Positions 1 through 11,766 of a DNA stretch of 64,000 bases are shown one piece after another. Within the stretch, counting starts at the first letter, position 1. Every line of letters begins with the position of its first letter. The stretch covers positions 124,001 to 188,000 of the forward strand of contig JBAWUJ010000119.1 of NCBI GenBank assembly GCA_037176705.1, in the 5' to 3' direction. Made by a program: the position numbers and the translations under genes. Below the pieces are notes generated by a model. It did no database searches and was not told the origin of the DNA. It worked only from the letters and a program-made list of their open reading frames with translations. The stretch is from Molossus alvarezi. Its lineage: Eukaryota; Chordata; Mammalia; Chiroptera; Molossidae.

Positions 1-427
1 CCAACCTATTCCAAATGAACTGTGTTAGTACTCTTCCCTTCAGTTGCACGAAAGCCACTTCCAGGAAGCCTAGAGCGTGAGGCTTCTCAAAGCACATGTT
101 GTTTTGGTTAAGTGTTTAAGAAATGTCCATTTGTAAAGGTGTAATCACACTTAAACTTAGCAGTGGAAGTGTCTTTCTCTTGTTCCAGACAAAGAGACAC
201 AAGACTTGCGTGTGCAGTCTTGGATATACTGAATTATGGGCAAAACTCTGTGAGAGCCAGGGGCCACATTCACTCAGTGGCATGTTTTTCCTTGGGAAGT
301 TAAGTACCTTTGCAGGGAAAGTGTGAACAAACATGTTCTAGTCCCACAACTGTTGGAATGATTGAATATTTCCATTTGGGTTAAGTTAATGCACAGATCT
401 TGAGTAACATGAACATTTTAATGTACA

Positions 428-448
428 CTCTCCACGTTTTGTGGAGAG
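428..448. other. Perfect 8-bp stem inverted repeat, once per unit
   Basis: CTCTCCAC (428-435) and GTGGAGAG (441-448) are exact reverse complements separated by five bases (GTTTT, 436-440). The RNA or single strand could form a stable short hairpin. It recurs every 1,961 bp without change in any copy I checked. There is no T-run after it, so it is not a bacterial-type terminator. Function unknown. Confidence 0.8.
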
Positions 449-791
449 ATCCAGTCATATCATGGAAACAACAACTAGGAAAGAGCACCCTTATGTGTAG
501 AATCAAAAGTCATCCCTTTTTGTGCTCTGTGTGGTTCATGGTTTCAAAGATTGGATCGAATTGAAGCCCATTTTTGAAGGCGATACTTGGGAAAAGTTTG
601 GTTTCTGCTGTAGCAGTTGGTTTCGCATGATTCTGACTCAGAACAGAGAACCAACATATGGTCCAGACTGAATCAATGGAAAGATGGATAACTACTGGCG
701 TTACACATGTGCATTCTTGAAGCAGTGAAACTGAACACATCTAAAGTGATGTAGCTGAAACATTGGTTGTCTACATGCAAGGAGTAAATCC

Positions 792-1073
792 ATGAATTGG
801 AAGACACTGACAATACCATGGGTTTTTCACATTGAACATCTCTGTGAATTAGAACAAGACGAGTGTTCTAGAACAAATGCACTTGTGCAGTGGACCTGGG
901 TATCCATTTCAATTACTTACACACTAATTATGCCCGGTGTGCAGGGCATACTTTACATTGCAGTGTTAAACAGTGTTGTAAGTAAATGCAGGTGTCTGCC
1001 TCCTTTCCTAGGTGACCAGAAAAGTCAACCTGTACTAGTTGATGAGGCAGCTTTTCAACATACTACGTTTTAG
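792..1073 (+). other. 93-codon open frame, probably not a gene
   Basis: This is the longest reading frame in the unit and it recurs in all 33 copies. The product has a moderately hydrophobic stretch at roughly residues 34-63, several cysteines, and no domain I recognise. It contains the splice-like motifs. Unit 11 has a valine-to-leucine change from the private 1032T; the other copies are unchanged, as is the noncoding DNA around them, so sequence constancy says nothing about selection. By a rough estimate, one or two frames of this length are expected by chance in the six frames of 2 kb at this base composition. Confidence 0.12.
864..875. other. 12-bp perfect palindrome with heat-shock-element-like core, once per unit
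   Basis: TGTTCTAGAACA reads the same on both strands and contains TTCTAGAA, the two-unit core of a heat shock element (inverted nGAAn units). A full element needs at least three units, and a third correctly spaced GAA/TTC is not evident. The half-site order is also everted relative to the steroid-receptor AGAACAnnnTGTTCT element. Seen directly: the palindrome. Any factor binding is inference. Confidence 0.6.
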
Positions 1074-1131
1074 CCTTGGATATGTGTTGTTGGCCTGGAA
1101 GTGTCTAGGAGTCATCTTGATATCCAATAAA
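978..1131 (+). promoter_or_regulatory. Splice-site-like and polyadenylation-like motif cluster, once per unit
   Basis: A strong donor-like GTAAGT lies at 978-983. A pyrimidine-rich stretch ending in CTAG lies at about 996-1011 and resembles a splice acceptor. The canonical polyadenylation hexamer AATAAA lies at 1126-1131, about 115 bases past the acceptor, with a G/T-bearing stretch downstream. Donor and acceptor are too close together for an intron. In a tandem transcript, however, the donor of one unit could join the acceptor of a later unit and end in a short terminal exon. Another donor-like AAG/GTAATG lies at 1879-1887. No transcript evidence is available here, and such motifs also occur by chance. 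Confidence 0.3.
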
Positions 1132-1400
1132 TGCTGGGCTGCAGAAATCAATCACATTGGTTAGGGCAATGTTCAGGTCATGGAAATCTATACCCTATTC
1201 AGTTCTACAAACATTCTTTACAGTTGTTACCGAATGAATCAGTGTCATTCTTGGATCCATCATACATTTCACTGTTTGAACCGATTTCCTCACAAAACAT
1301 AAGGAGTAGATGCCTCTTTTCTCCTGAGAATTCACAGTCAACGCTTTCCATCATTGTGAAATGCTGGAATTGTACCTTGTTCATGAATGGAATCTCCTGA
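1131..1400 (+). other. 89-codon open frame, probably not a gene
   Basis: The frame starts inside the AATAAA context (ATG at 1131) and ends at TGA before 1401. The translation has no recognisable domain, signal peptide or clear membrane segment. It is identical in every complete copy. I list it only because it recurs; I have no evidence that it is translated. Confidence 0.1.
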
Positions 1401-1806
1401 ACCTATCTTTATATTTCCCTGTGACTAATTCAGCCAATTTTTTGATAACTGTCAAGTACTCCATCCTCTTATTCAAGCCATTTTAACAAAAAAGTGATCA
1501 ATTTAAAAGAGGGAGTGTCAGTCTTTGAACAATGGTCATGGATTCACTTGTTTCAAGACTATTTCCTTGAAGAACCTAAGGGAACACACTGGCATAGTCA
1601 AAAGTGGTCATGACTGGTGTTCTTCTGTGCAGAATAATATAATAACACTCAGTTCAAGAGCAGAATGGAAACCTTAATACGGTTGCAGTGTCAAATTGAC
1701 TGTTTGGTGGCTCTCTCTTGTAAGAACTGTGTTCCAATAGACAACCTGCTTCAAATAATATCCAAATATTGAGAAAAAGACTCTAGGGCTATACCCAGTT
1801 CACACG
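1401..1806. other. Unit segment with no notable frame or motif
   Basis: This stretch holds no open frame of note. It contains the T6 (1438-1443) and A6 (1488-1493) runs, the most polymorphic site (1459), an 8-bp palindrome GTCATGAC at 1607-1614, and an A/T-rich patch near 1631-1646. I see no promoter or RNA gene in it. Confidence 0.5.
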
Positions 1807-2058
1807 TCATTGAACCACCACTGTTGTACTGTTTTTCACATTACGTGTTCTCAGTACAGGTGGGGAAAGTATTGATTTAAGGTAATGTGGCAACCTAACT
1901 TTTGATAGGTCGTTAGACATACTTTTCCCTCTAGTTTGTTTGTAGGACAGTGTAACCAAACCCAACCTATTCCAAATGAACTGTGTTAGTACTCTTCCCT
2001 TCAGTTGCACGAAAGCCACTTCCAGGAAGCCTAGAGCGTGAGGCTTCTCAAAGCACAT
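1807..2058 (-). other. 83-codon open frame crossing the arbitrary unit boundary, probably not a gene
   Basis: It lies on the minus strand across the join of units 1 and 2 and recurs at every complete join. It covers two variable sites. The 1949G allele changes a leucine to proline (units 8, 11, 17, 31, 32), and the 29A allele is silent. A proline substitution spreading freely among copies, with no recognisable domain, fits noncoding DNA. Confidence 0.1.
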
Positions 2059-5000
2059 GTTGTTTTGGTTAAGTGTTTAAGAAATGTCCATTTGTAAAGG
2101 TGTAATCACACTTAAACTTAGCAGTGGAAGTGTCTTTCTCTTGTTCCAGACAAAGAGACACAAGACTTGCGTGTGCAGTCTTGGATATACTGAATTATGG
2201 GCAAAACTCTGTGAGAGCCAGGGGCCACATTCACTCAGTGGCATGTTTTTCCTTGGGAAGTTAAGTACCTTTGCAGGGAAAGTGTGAACAAACATGTTCT
2301 AGTCCCACAACTGTTGGAATGATTGAATATTTCCATTTGGGTTAAGTTAATGCACAGATCTTGAGTAACATGAACATTTTAATGTACACTCTCCACGTTT
2401 TGTGGAGAGATCCAGTCATATCATGGAAACAACAACTAGGAAAGAGCACCCTTATGTGTAGAATCAAAAGTCATCCCTTTTTGTGCTCTGTGTGGTTCAT
2501 GGTTTCAAAGATTGGATCGAATTGAAGCCCATTTTTGAAGGCGATACTTGGGAAAAGTTTGGTTTCTGCTGTAGCAGTTGGTTTCGCATGATTCTGACTC
2601 AGAACAGAGAACCAACATATGGTCCAGACTGAATCAATGGAAAGATGGATAACTACTGGCGTTACACATGTGCATTCTTGAAGCAGTGAAACTGAACACA
2701 TCTAAAGTGATGTAGCTGAAACATTGGTTGTCTACATGCAAGGAGTAAATCCATGAATTGGAAGACACTGACAATACCATGGGTTTTTCACATTGAACAT
2801 CTCTGTGAATTAGAACAAGACGAGTGTTCTAGAACAAATGCACTTGTGCAGTGGACCTGGGTATCCATTTCAATTACTTACACACTAATTATGCCCGGTG
2901 TGCAGGGCATACTTTACATTGCAGTGTTAAACAGTGTTGTAAGTAAATGCAGGTGTCTGCCTCCTTTCCTAGGTGACCAGAAAAGTCAACCTGTACTAGT
3001 TGATGAGGCAGCTTTTCAACATACTACGTTTTAGCCTTGGATATGTGTTGTTGGCCTGGAAGTGTCTAGGAGTCATCTTGATATCCAATAAATGCTGGGC
3101 TGCAGAAATCAATCACATTGGTTAGGGCAATGTTCAGGTCATGGAAATCTATACCCTATTCAGTTCTACAAACATTCTTTACAGTTGTTACCGAATGAAT
3201 CAGTGTCATTCTTGGATCCATCATACATTTCACTGTTTGAACCGATTTCCTCACAAAACATAAGGAGTAGATGCCTCTTTTCTCCTGAGAATTCACAGTC
3301 AACGCTTTCCATCATTGTGAAATGCTGGAATTGTACCTTGTTCATGAATGGAATCTCCTGAACCTATCTTTATATTTCCCTGTGACTAATTCAGCCAATT
3401 TTTTGATAACTGTCAAGTACTCCATCCTCTTATTCAAGCCATTTTAACAAAAAAGTGATCAATTTAAAAGAGGGAGTGTCAGTCTTTGAACAATGGTCAT
3501 GGATTCACTTGTTTCAAGACTATTTCCTTGAAGAACCTAAGGGAACACACTGGCATAGTCAAAAGTGGTCATGACTGGTGTTCTTCTGTGCAGAATAATA
3601 TAATAACACTCAGTTCAAGAGCAGAATGGAAACCTTAATACGGTTGCAGTGTCAAATTGACTGTTTGGTGGCTCTCTCTTGTAAGAACTGTGTTCCAATA
3701 GACAACCTGCTTCAAATAATATCCAAATATTGAGAAAAAGACTCTAGGGCTATACCCAGTTCACACGTCATTGAACCACCACTGTTGTACTGTTTTTCAC
3801 ATTACGTGTTCTCAGTACAGGTGGGGAAAGTATTGATTTAAGGTAATGTGGCAACCTAACTTTTGATAGGTCGTTAGACATACTTTTCCCTCTAGTTTGT
3901 TTGTAGGACAGTGTAACCAAACCCAACCTATTCCAAATGAACTGTGTTAGTACTCTTCCCTTCAGTTGCACGAAAGCCACTTCCAGGAAGCCTAGAGCGT
4001 GAGGCTTCTCAAAGCACATGTTGTTTTGGTTAAGTGTTTAAGAAATGTCCATTTGTAAAGGTGTAATCACACTTAAACTTAGCAGTGGAAGTGTCTTTCT
4101 CTTGTTCCAGACAAAGAGACACAAGACTTGCGTGTGCAGTCTTGGATATACTGAATTATGGGCAAAACTCTGTGAGAGCCAGGGGCCACATTCACTCAGT
4201 GGCATGTTTTTCCTTGGGAAGTTAAGTACCTTTGCAGGGAAAGTGTGAACAAACATGTTCTAGTCCCACAACTGTTGGAATGATTGAATATTTCCATTTG
4301 GGTTAAGTTAATGCACAGATCTTGAGTAACATGAACATTTTAATGTACACTCTCCACGTTTTGTGGAGAGATCCAGTCATATCATGGAAACAACAACTAG
4401 GAAAGAGCACCCTTATGTGTAGAATCAAAAGTCATCCCTTTTTGTGCTCTGTGTGGTTCATGGTTTCAAAGATTGGATCGAATTGAAGCCCATTTTTGAA
4501 GGCGATACTTGGGAAAAGTTTGGTTTCTGCTGTAGCAGTTGGTTTCGCATGATTCTGACTCAGAACAGAGAACCAACATATGGTCCAGACTGAATCAATG
4601 GAAAGATGGATAACTACTGGCGTTACACATGTGCATTCTTGAAGCAGTGAAACTGAACACATCTAAAGTGATGTAGCTGAAACATTGGTTGTCTACATGC
4701 AAGGAGTAAATCCATGAATTGGAAGACACTGACAATACCATGGGTTTTTCACATTGAACATCTCTGTGAATTAGAACAAGACGAGTGTTCTAGAACAAAT
4801 GCACTTGTGCAGTGGACCTGGGTATCCATTTCAATTACTTACACACTAATTATGCCCGGTGTGCAGGGCATACTTTACATTGCAGTGTTAAACAGTGTTG
4901 TAAGTAAATGCAGGTGTCTGCCTCCTTTCCTAGGTGACCAGAAAAGTCAACCTGTACTAGTTGATGAGGCAGCTTTTCAACATACTACGTTTTAGCCTTG

Positions 5001-5883
5001 GATATGTGTTGTTGGCCTGGAAGTGTCTAGGAGTCATCTTGATATCCAATAAATGCTGGGCTGCAGAAATCAATCACATTGGTTAGGGCAATGTTCAGGT
5101 CATGGAAATCTATACCCTATTCAGTTCTACAAACATTCTTTACAGTTGTTACCGAATGAATCAGTGTCATTCTTGGATCCATCATACATTTCACTGTTTG
5201 AACCGATTTCCTCACAAAACATAAGGAGTAGATGCCTCTTTTCTCCTGAGAATTCACAGTCAACGCTTTCCATCATTGTGAAATGCTGGAATTGTACCTT
5301 GTTCATGAATGGAATCTCCTGAACCTATCTTTATATTTCCCTGTGACTAATTCAGCCAATTTTTTGATAACTGTCAAGTACTCCATCCTCTTATTCAAGC
5401 CATTTTAACAAAAAAGTGATCAATTTAAAAGAGGGAGTGTCAGTCTTTGAACAATGGTCATGGATTCACTTGTTTCAAGACTATTTCCTTGAAGAACCTA
5501 AGGGAACACACTGGCATAGTCAAAAGTGGTCATGACTGGTGTTCTTCTGTGCAGAATAATATAATAACACTCAGTTCAAGAGCAGAATGGAAACCTTAAT
5601 ACGGTTGCAGTGTCAAATTGACTGTTTGGTGGCTCTCTCTTGTAAGAACTGTGTTCCAATAGACAACCTGCTTCAAATAATATCCAAATATTGAGAAAAA
5701 GACTCTAGGGCTATACCCAGTTCACACGTCATTGAACCACCACTGTTGTACTGTTTTTCACATTACGTGTTCTCAGTACAGGTGGGGAAAGTATTGATTT
5801 AAGGTAATGTGGCAACCTAACTTTTGATAGGTCGTTAGACATACTTTTCCCTCTAGTTTGTTTGTAGGACAGTGTAACCAAAC

Positions 5884-8800
5884 CCAACCTATTCCAAATG
5901 AACTGTGTTAGTACTCTTCCCTTCAGTTGCACGAAAGCCACTTCCAGGAAGCCTAGAGCGTGAGGCTTCTCAAAGCACATGTTGTTTTGGTTAAGTGTTT
6001 AAGAAATGTCCATTTGTAAAGGTGTAATCACACTTAAACTTAGCAGTGGAAGTGTCTTTCTCTTGTTCCAGACAAAGAGACACAAGACTTGCGTGTGCAG
6101 TCTTGGATATACTGAATTATGGGCAAAACTCTGTGAGAGCCAGGGGCCACATTCACTCAGTGGCATGTTTTTCCTTGGGAAGTTAAGTACCTTTGCAGGG
6201 AAAGTGTGAACAAACATGTTCTAGTCCCACAACTGTTGGAATGATTGAATATTTCCATTTGGGTTAAGTTAATGCACAGATCTTGAGTAACATGAACATT
6301 TTAATGTACACTCTCCACGTTTTGTGGAGAGATCCAGTCATATCATGGAAACAACAACTAGGAAAGAGCACCCTTATGTGTAGAATCAAAAGTCATCCCT
6401 TTTTGTGCTCTGTGTGGTTCATGGTTTCAAAGATTGGATCGAATTGAAGCCCATTTTTGAAGGCGATACTTGGGAAAAGTTTGGTTTCTGCTGTAGCAGT
6501 TGGTTTCGCATGATTCTGACTCAGAACAGAGAACCAACATATGGTCCAGACTGAATCAATGGAAAGATGGATAACTACTGGCGTTACACATGTGCATTCT
6601 TGAAGCAGTGAAACTGAACACATCTAAAGTGATGTAGCTGAAACATTGGTTGTCTACATGCAAGGAGTAAATCCATGAATTGGAAGACACTGACAATACC
6701 ATGGGTTTTTCACATTGAACATCTCTGTGAATTAGAACAAGACGAGTGTTCTAGAACAAATGCACTTGTGCAGTGGACCTGGGTATCCATTTCAATTACT
6801 TACACACTAATTATGCCCGGTGTGCAGGGCATACTTTACATTGCAGTGTTAAACAGTGTTGTAAGTAAATGCAGGTGTCTGCCTCCTTTCCTAGGTGACC
6901 AGAAAAGTCAACCTGTACTAGTTGATGAGGCAGCTTTTCAACATACTACGTTTTAGCCTTGGATATGTGTTGTTGGCCTGGAAGTGTCTAGGAGTCATCT
7001 TGATATCCAATAAATGCTGGGCTGCAGAAATCAATCACATTGGTTAGGGCAATGTTCAGGTCATGGAAATCTATACCCTATTCAGTTCTACAAACATTCT
7101 TTACAGTTGTTACCGAATGAATCAGTGTCATTCTTGGATCCATCATACATTTCACTGTTTGAACCGATTTCCTCACAAAACATAAGGAGTAGATGCCTCT
7201 TTTCTCCTGAGAATTCACAGTCAACGCTTTCCATCATTGTGAAATGCTGGAATTGTACCTTGTTCATGAATGGAATCTCCTGAACCTATCTTTATATTTC
7301 CCTGTGACTAATTCAGCCAATTTTTTGATAACTGTCAAGTAATCCATCCTCTTATTCAAGCCATTTTAACAAAAAAGTGATCAATTTAAAAGAGGGAGTG
7401 TCAGTCTTTGAACAATGGTCATGGATTCACTTGTTTCAAGACTATTTCCTTGAAGAACCTAAGGGAACACACTGGCATAGTCAAAAGTGGTCATGACTGG
7501 TGTTCTTCTGTGCAGAATAATATAATAACACTCAGTTCAAGAGCAGAATGGAAACCTTAATACGGTTGCAGTGTCAAATTGACTGTTTGGTGGCTCTCTC
7601 TTGTAAGAACTGTGTTCCAATAGACAACCTGCTTCAAATAATATCCAAATATTGAGAAAAAGACTCTAGGGCTATACCCAGTTCACACGTCATTGAACCA
7701 CCACTGTTGTACTGTTTTTCACATTACGTGTTCTCAGTACAGGTGGGGAAAGTATTGATTTAAGGTAATGTGGCAACCTAACTTTTGATAGGTCGTTAGA
7801 CATACTTTTCCCTCTAGTTTGTTTGTAGGACAGTGTAACCAAACCCAACCTATTCCAAATGAACTGTGTTAGTACTCTTCCCTTCAGTTGCACGAAAGCC
7901 ACTTCCAGGAAGCCTAGAGCGTGAGGCTTCTCAAAGCACATGTTGTTTTGGTTAAGTGTTTAAGAAATGTCCATTTGTAAAGGTGTAATCACACTTAAAC
8001 TTAGCAGTGGAAGTGTCTTTCTCTTGTTCCAGACAAAGAGACACAAGACTTGCGTGTGCAGTCTTGGATATACTGAATTATGGGCAAAACTCTGTGAGAG
8101 CCAGGGGCCACATTCACTCAGTGGCATGTTTTTCCTTGGGAAGTTAAGTACCTTTGCAGGGAAAGTGTGAACAAACATGTTCTAGTCCCACAACTGTTGG
8201 AATGATTGAATATTTCCATTTGGGTTAAGTTAATGCACAGATCTTGAGTAACATGAACATTTTAATGTACACTCTCCACGTTTTGTGGAGAGATCCAGTC
8301 ATATCATGGAAACAACAACTAGGAAAGAGCACCCTTATGTGTAGAATCAAAAGTCATCCCTTTTTGTGCTCTGTGTGGTTCATGGTTTCAAAGATTGGAT
8401 CGAATTGAAGCCCATTTTTGAAGGCGATACTTGGGAAAAGTTTGGTTTCTGCTGTAGCAGTTGGTTTCGCATGATTCTGACTCAGAACAGAGAACCAACA
8501 TATGGTCCAGACTGAATCAATGGAAAGATGGATAACTACTGGCGTTACACATGTGCATTCTTGAAGCAGTGAAACTGAACACATCTAAAGTGATGTAGCT
8601 GAAACATTGGTTGTCTACATGCAAGGAGTAAATCCATGAATTGGAAGACACTGACAATACCATGGGTTTTTCACATTGAACATCTCTGTGAATTAGAACA
8701 AGACGAGTGTTCTAGAACAAATGCACTTGTGCAGTGGACCTGGGTATCCATTTCAATTACTTACACACTAATTATGCCCGGTGTGCAGGGCATACTTTAC

Positions 8801-11766
8801 ATTGCAGTGTTAAACAGTGTTGTAAGTAAATGCAGGTGTCTGCCTCCTTTCCTAGGTGACCAGAAAAGTCAACCTGTACTAGTTGATGAGGCAGCTTTTC
8901 AACATACTACGTTTTAGCCTTGGATATGTGTTGTTGGCCTGGAAGTGTCTAGGAGTCATCTTGATATCCAATAAATGCTGGGCTGCAGAAATCAATCACA
9001 TTGGTTAGGGCAATGTTCAGGTCATGGAAATCTATACCCTATTCAGTTCTACAAACATTCTTTACAGTTGTTACCGAATGAATCAGTGTCATTCTTGGAT
9101 CCATCATACATTTCACTGTTTGAACCGATTTCCTCACAAAACATAAGGAGTAGATGCCTCTTTTCTCCTGAGAATTCACAGTCAACGCTTTCCATCATTG
9201 TGAAATGCTGGAATTGTACCTTGTTCATGAATGGAATCTCCTGAACCTATCTTTATATTTCCCTGTGACTAATTCAGCCAATTTTTTGATAACTGTCAAG
9301 TAATCCATCCTCTTATTCAAGCCATTTTAACAAAAAAGTGATCAATTTAAAAGAGGGAGTGTCAGTCTTTGAACAATGGTCATGGATTCACTTGTTTCAA
9401 GACTATTTCCTTGAAGAACCTAAGGGAACACACTGGCATAGTCAAAAGTGGTCATGACTGGTGTTCTTCTGTGCAGAATAATATAATAACACTCAGTTCA
9501 AGAGCAGAATGGAAACCTTAATACGGTTGCAGTGTCAAATTGACTGTTTGGTGGCTCTCTCTTGTAAGAACTGTGTTCCAATAGACAACCTGCTTCAAAT
9601 AATATCCAAATATTGAGAAAAAGACTCTAGGGCTATACCCAGTTCACACGTCATTGAACCACCACTGTTGTACTGTTTTTCACATTACGTGTTCTCAGTA
9701 CAGGTGGGGAAAGTATTGATTTAAGGTAATGTGGCAACCTAACTTTTGATAGGTCGTTAGACATACTTTTCCCTCTAGTTTGTTTGTAGGACAGTGTAAC
9801 CAAACCCAACCTATTCCAAATGAACTGTGTTAGTACTCTTCCCTTCAGTTGCACGAAAGCCACTTCCAGGAAGCCTAGAGCGTGAGGCTTCTCAAAGCAC
9901 ATGTTGTTTTGGTTAAGTGTTTAAGAAATGTCCATTTGTAAAGGTGTAATCACACTTAAACTTAGCAGTGGAAGTGTCTTTCTCTTGTTCCAGACAAAGA
10001 GACACAAGACTTGCGTGTGCAGTCTTGGATATACTGAATTATGGGCAAAACTCTGTGAGAGCCAGGGGCCACATTCACTCAGTGGCATGTTTTTCCTTGG
10101 GAAGTTAAGTACCTTTGCAGGGAAAGTGTGAACAAACATGTTCTAGTCCCACAACTGTTGGAATGATTGAATATTTCCATTTGGGTTAAGTTAATGCACA
10201 GATCTTGAGTAACATGAACATTTTAATGTACACTCTCCACGTTTTGTGGAGAGATCCAGTCATATCATGGAAACAACAACTAGGAAAGAGCACCCTTATG
10301 TGTAGAATCAAAAGTCATCCCTTTTTGTGCTCTGTGTGGTTCATGGTTTCAAAGATTGGATCGAATTGAAGCCCATTTTTGAAGGCGATACTTGGGAAAA
10401 GTTTGGTTTCTGCTGTAGCAGTTGGTTTCGCATGATTCTGACTCAGAACAGAGAACCAACATATGGTCCAGACTGAATCAATGGAAAGATGGATAACTAC
10501 TGGCGTTACACATGTGCATTCTTGAAGCAGTGAAACTGAACACATCTAAAGTGATGTAGCTGAAACATTGGTTGTCTACATGCAAGGAGTAAATCCATGA
10601 ATTGGAAGACACTGACAATACCATGGGTTTTTCACATTGAACATCTCTGTGAATTAGAACAAGACGAGTGTTCTAGAACAAATGCACTTGTGCAGTGGAC
10701 CTGGGTATCCATTTCAATTACTTACACACTAATTATGCCCGGTGTGCAGGGCATACTTTACATTGCAGTGTTAAACAGTGTTGTAAGTAAATGCAGGTGT
10801 CTGCCTCCTTTCCTAGGTGACCAGAAAAGTCAACCTGTACTAGTTGATGAGGCAGCTTTTCAACATACTACGTTTTAGCCTTGGATATGTGTTGTTGGCC
10901 TGGAAGTGTCTAGGAGTCATCTTGATATCCAATAAATGCTGGGCTGCAGAAATCAATCACATTGGTTAGGGCAATGTTCAGGTCATGGAAATCTATACCC
11001 TATTCAGTTCTACAAACATTCTTTACAGTTGTTACCGAATGAATCAGTGTCATTCTTGGATCCATCATACATTTCACTGTTTGAACCGATTTCCTCACAA
11101 AACATAAGGAGTAGATGCCTCTTTTCTCCTGAGAATTCACAGTCAACGCTTTCCATCATTGTGAAATGCTGGAATTGTACCTTGTTCATGAATGGAATCT
11201 CCTGAACCTATCTTTATATTTCCCTGTGACTAATTCAGCCAATTTTTTGATAACTGTCAAGTAATCCATCCTCTTATTCAAGCCATTTTAACAAAAAAGT
11301 GATCAATTTAAAAGAGGGAGTGTCAGTCTTTGAACAATGGTCATGGATTCACTTGTTTCAAGACTATTTCCTTGAAGAACCTAAGGGAACACACTGGCAT
11401 AGTCAAAAGTGGTCATGACTGGTGTTCTTCTGTGCAGAATAATATAATAACACTCAGTTCAAGAGCAGAATGGAAACCTTAATACGGTTGCAGTGTCAAA
11501 TTGACTGTTTGGTGGCTCTCTCTTGTAAGAACTGTGTTCCAATAGACAACCTGCTTCAAATAATATCCAAATATTGAGAAAAAGACTCTAGGGCTATACC
11601 CAGTTCACACGTCATTGAACCACCACTGTTGTACTGTTTTTCACATTACGTGTTCTCAGTACAGGTGGGGAAAGTATTGATTTAAGGTAATGTGGCAACC
11701 TAACTTTTGATAGGTCGTTAGACATACTTTTCCCTCTAGTTTGTTTGTAGGACAGTGTAACCAAAC
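5884..11766. repeat. Units 4-6, 1459A haplotype
   Basis: Units start at 5884, 7845 and 9806. Each differs from the modal unit only by C-to-A at unit position 1459 (bases 7342, 9303 and 11264). Three consecutive carriers suggest local amplification of one variant unit. Confidence 0.95.

Larger units (their letters stand above)
1..5883. repeat. Units 1-3, modal haplotype
   Basis: Units start at 1, 1962 and 3923. All carry 29T, 199A, 320A, 1459C and 1949A, and I see no difference among the three. They serve as the reference for the other units. Confidence 0.95.

Noticed and set aside
257..267. CTCF-like core CCAGGGGCCAC
   Set aside because: It departs from the CTCF consensus in the part after the G-run and lacks the flanking motif. 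Without binding data it is not supportable.
116..334. Overlapping frames at 123-326 (+, 67 codons) and 116-334 (-, 72 codons)
   Set aside because: They overlap almost completely on opposite strands, have no recognisable domain, and the 199C allele changes an amino acid in both (His to Pro, Cys to Gly). Chance frames.
553..563. RNA polymerase III B-box-like GATCGAATT
   Set aside because: It mismatches at the final C and has no convincing A box upstream or T-run terminator nearby. Not a tRNA gene or tRNA-derived SINE.
621..637. CENP-B-box-like match (TTCG....A..C.G)
   Set aside because: Only seven of the nine essential bases match. By a rough estimate several such partial matches are expected by chance per unit on two strands, so there is no support for a centromeric role.
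510..740. Minus-strand frame of 76 codons
   Set aside because: No known domain, and its length is within chance for the six frames of this unit. Its only variant is the silent 735G. Repetition of the unit explains its recurrence.
1631..1646. A/T-rich patch as a TATA-type promoter
   Set aside because: No supporting initiator or upstream elements, and no frame or transcript starts sensibly downstream.
1..1961. Internal subrepeats within the unit (for example the shared CTATACCC and TTTTTCACATT strings)
   Set aside because: The matches are 8-11 bases with no extended similarity around them, so they do not support an ancestral shorter monomer. A self-alignment at low stringency would settle it.
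1..1961. Transposon or LTR origin of the unit
   Set aside because: I see no terminal inverted repeat, target-site duplication, poly(A) tail, reverse transcriptase or transposase remnant. A search against a repeat library would be decisive.
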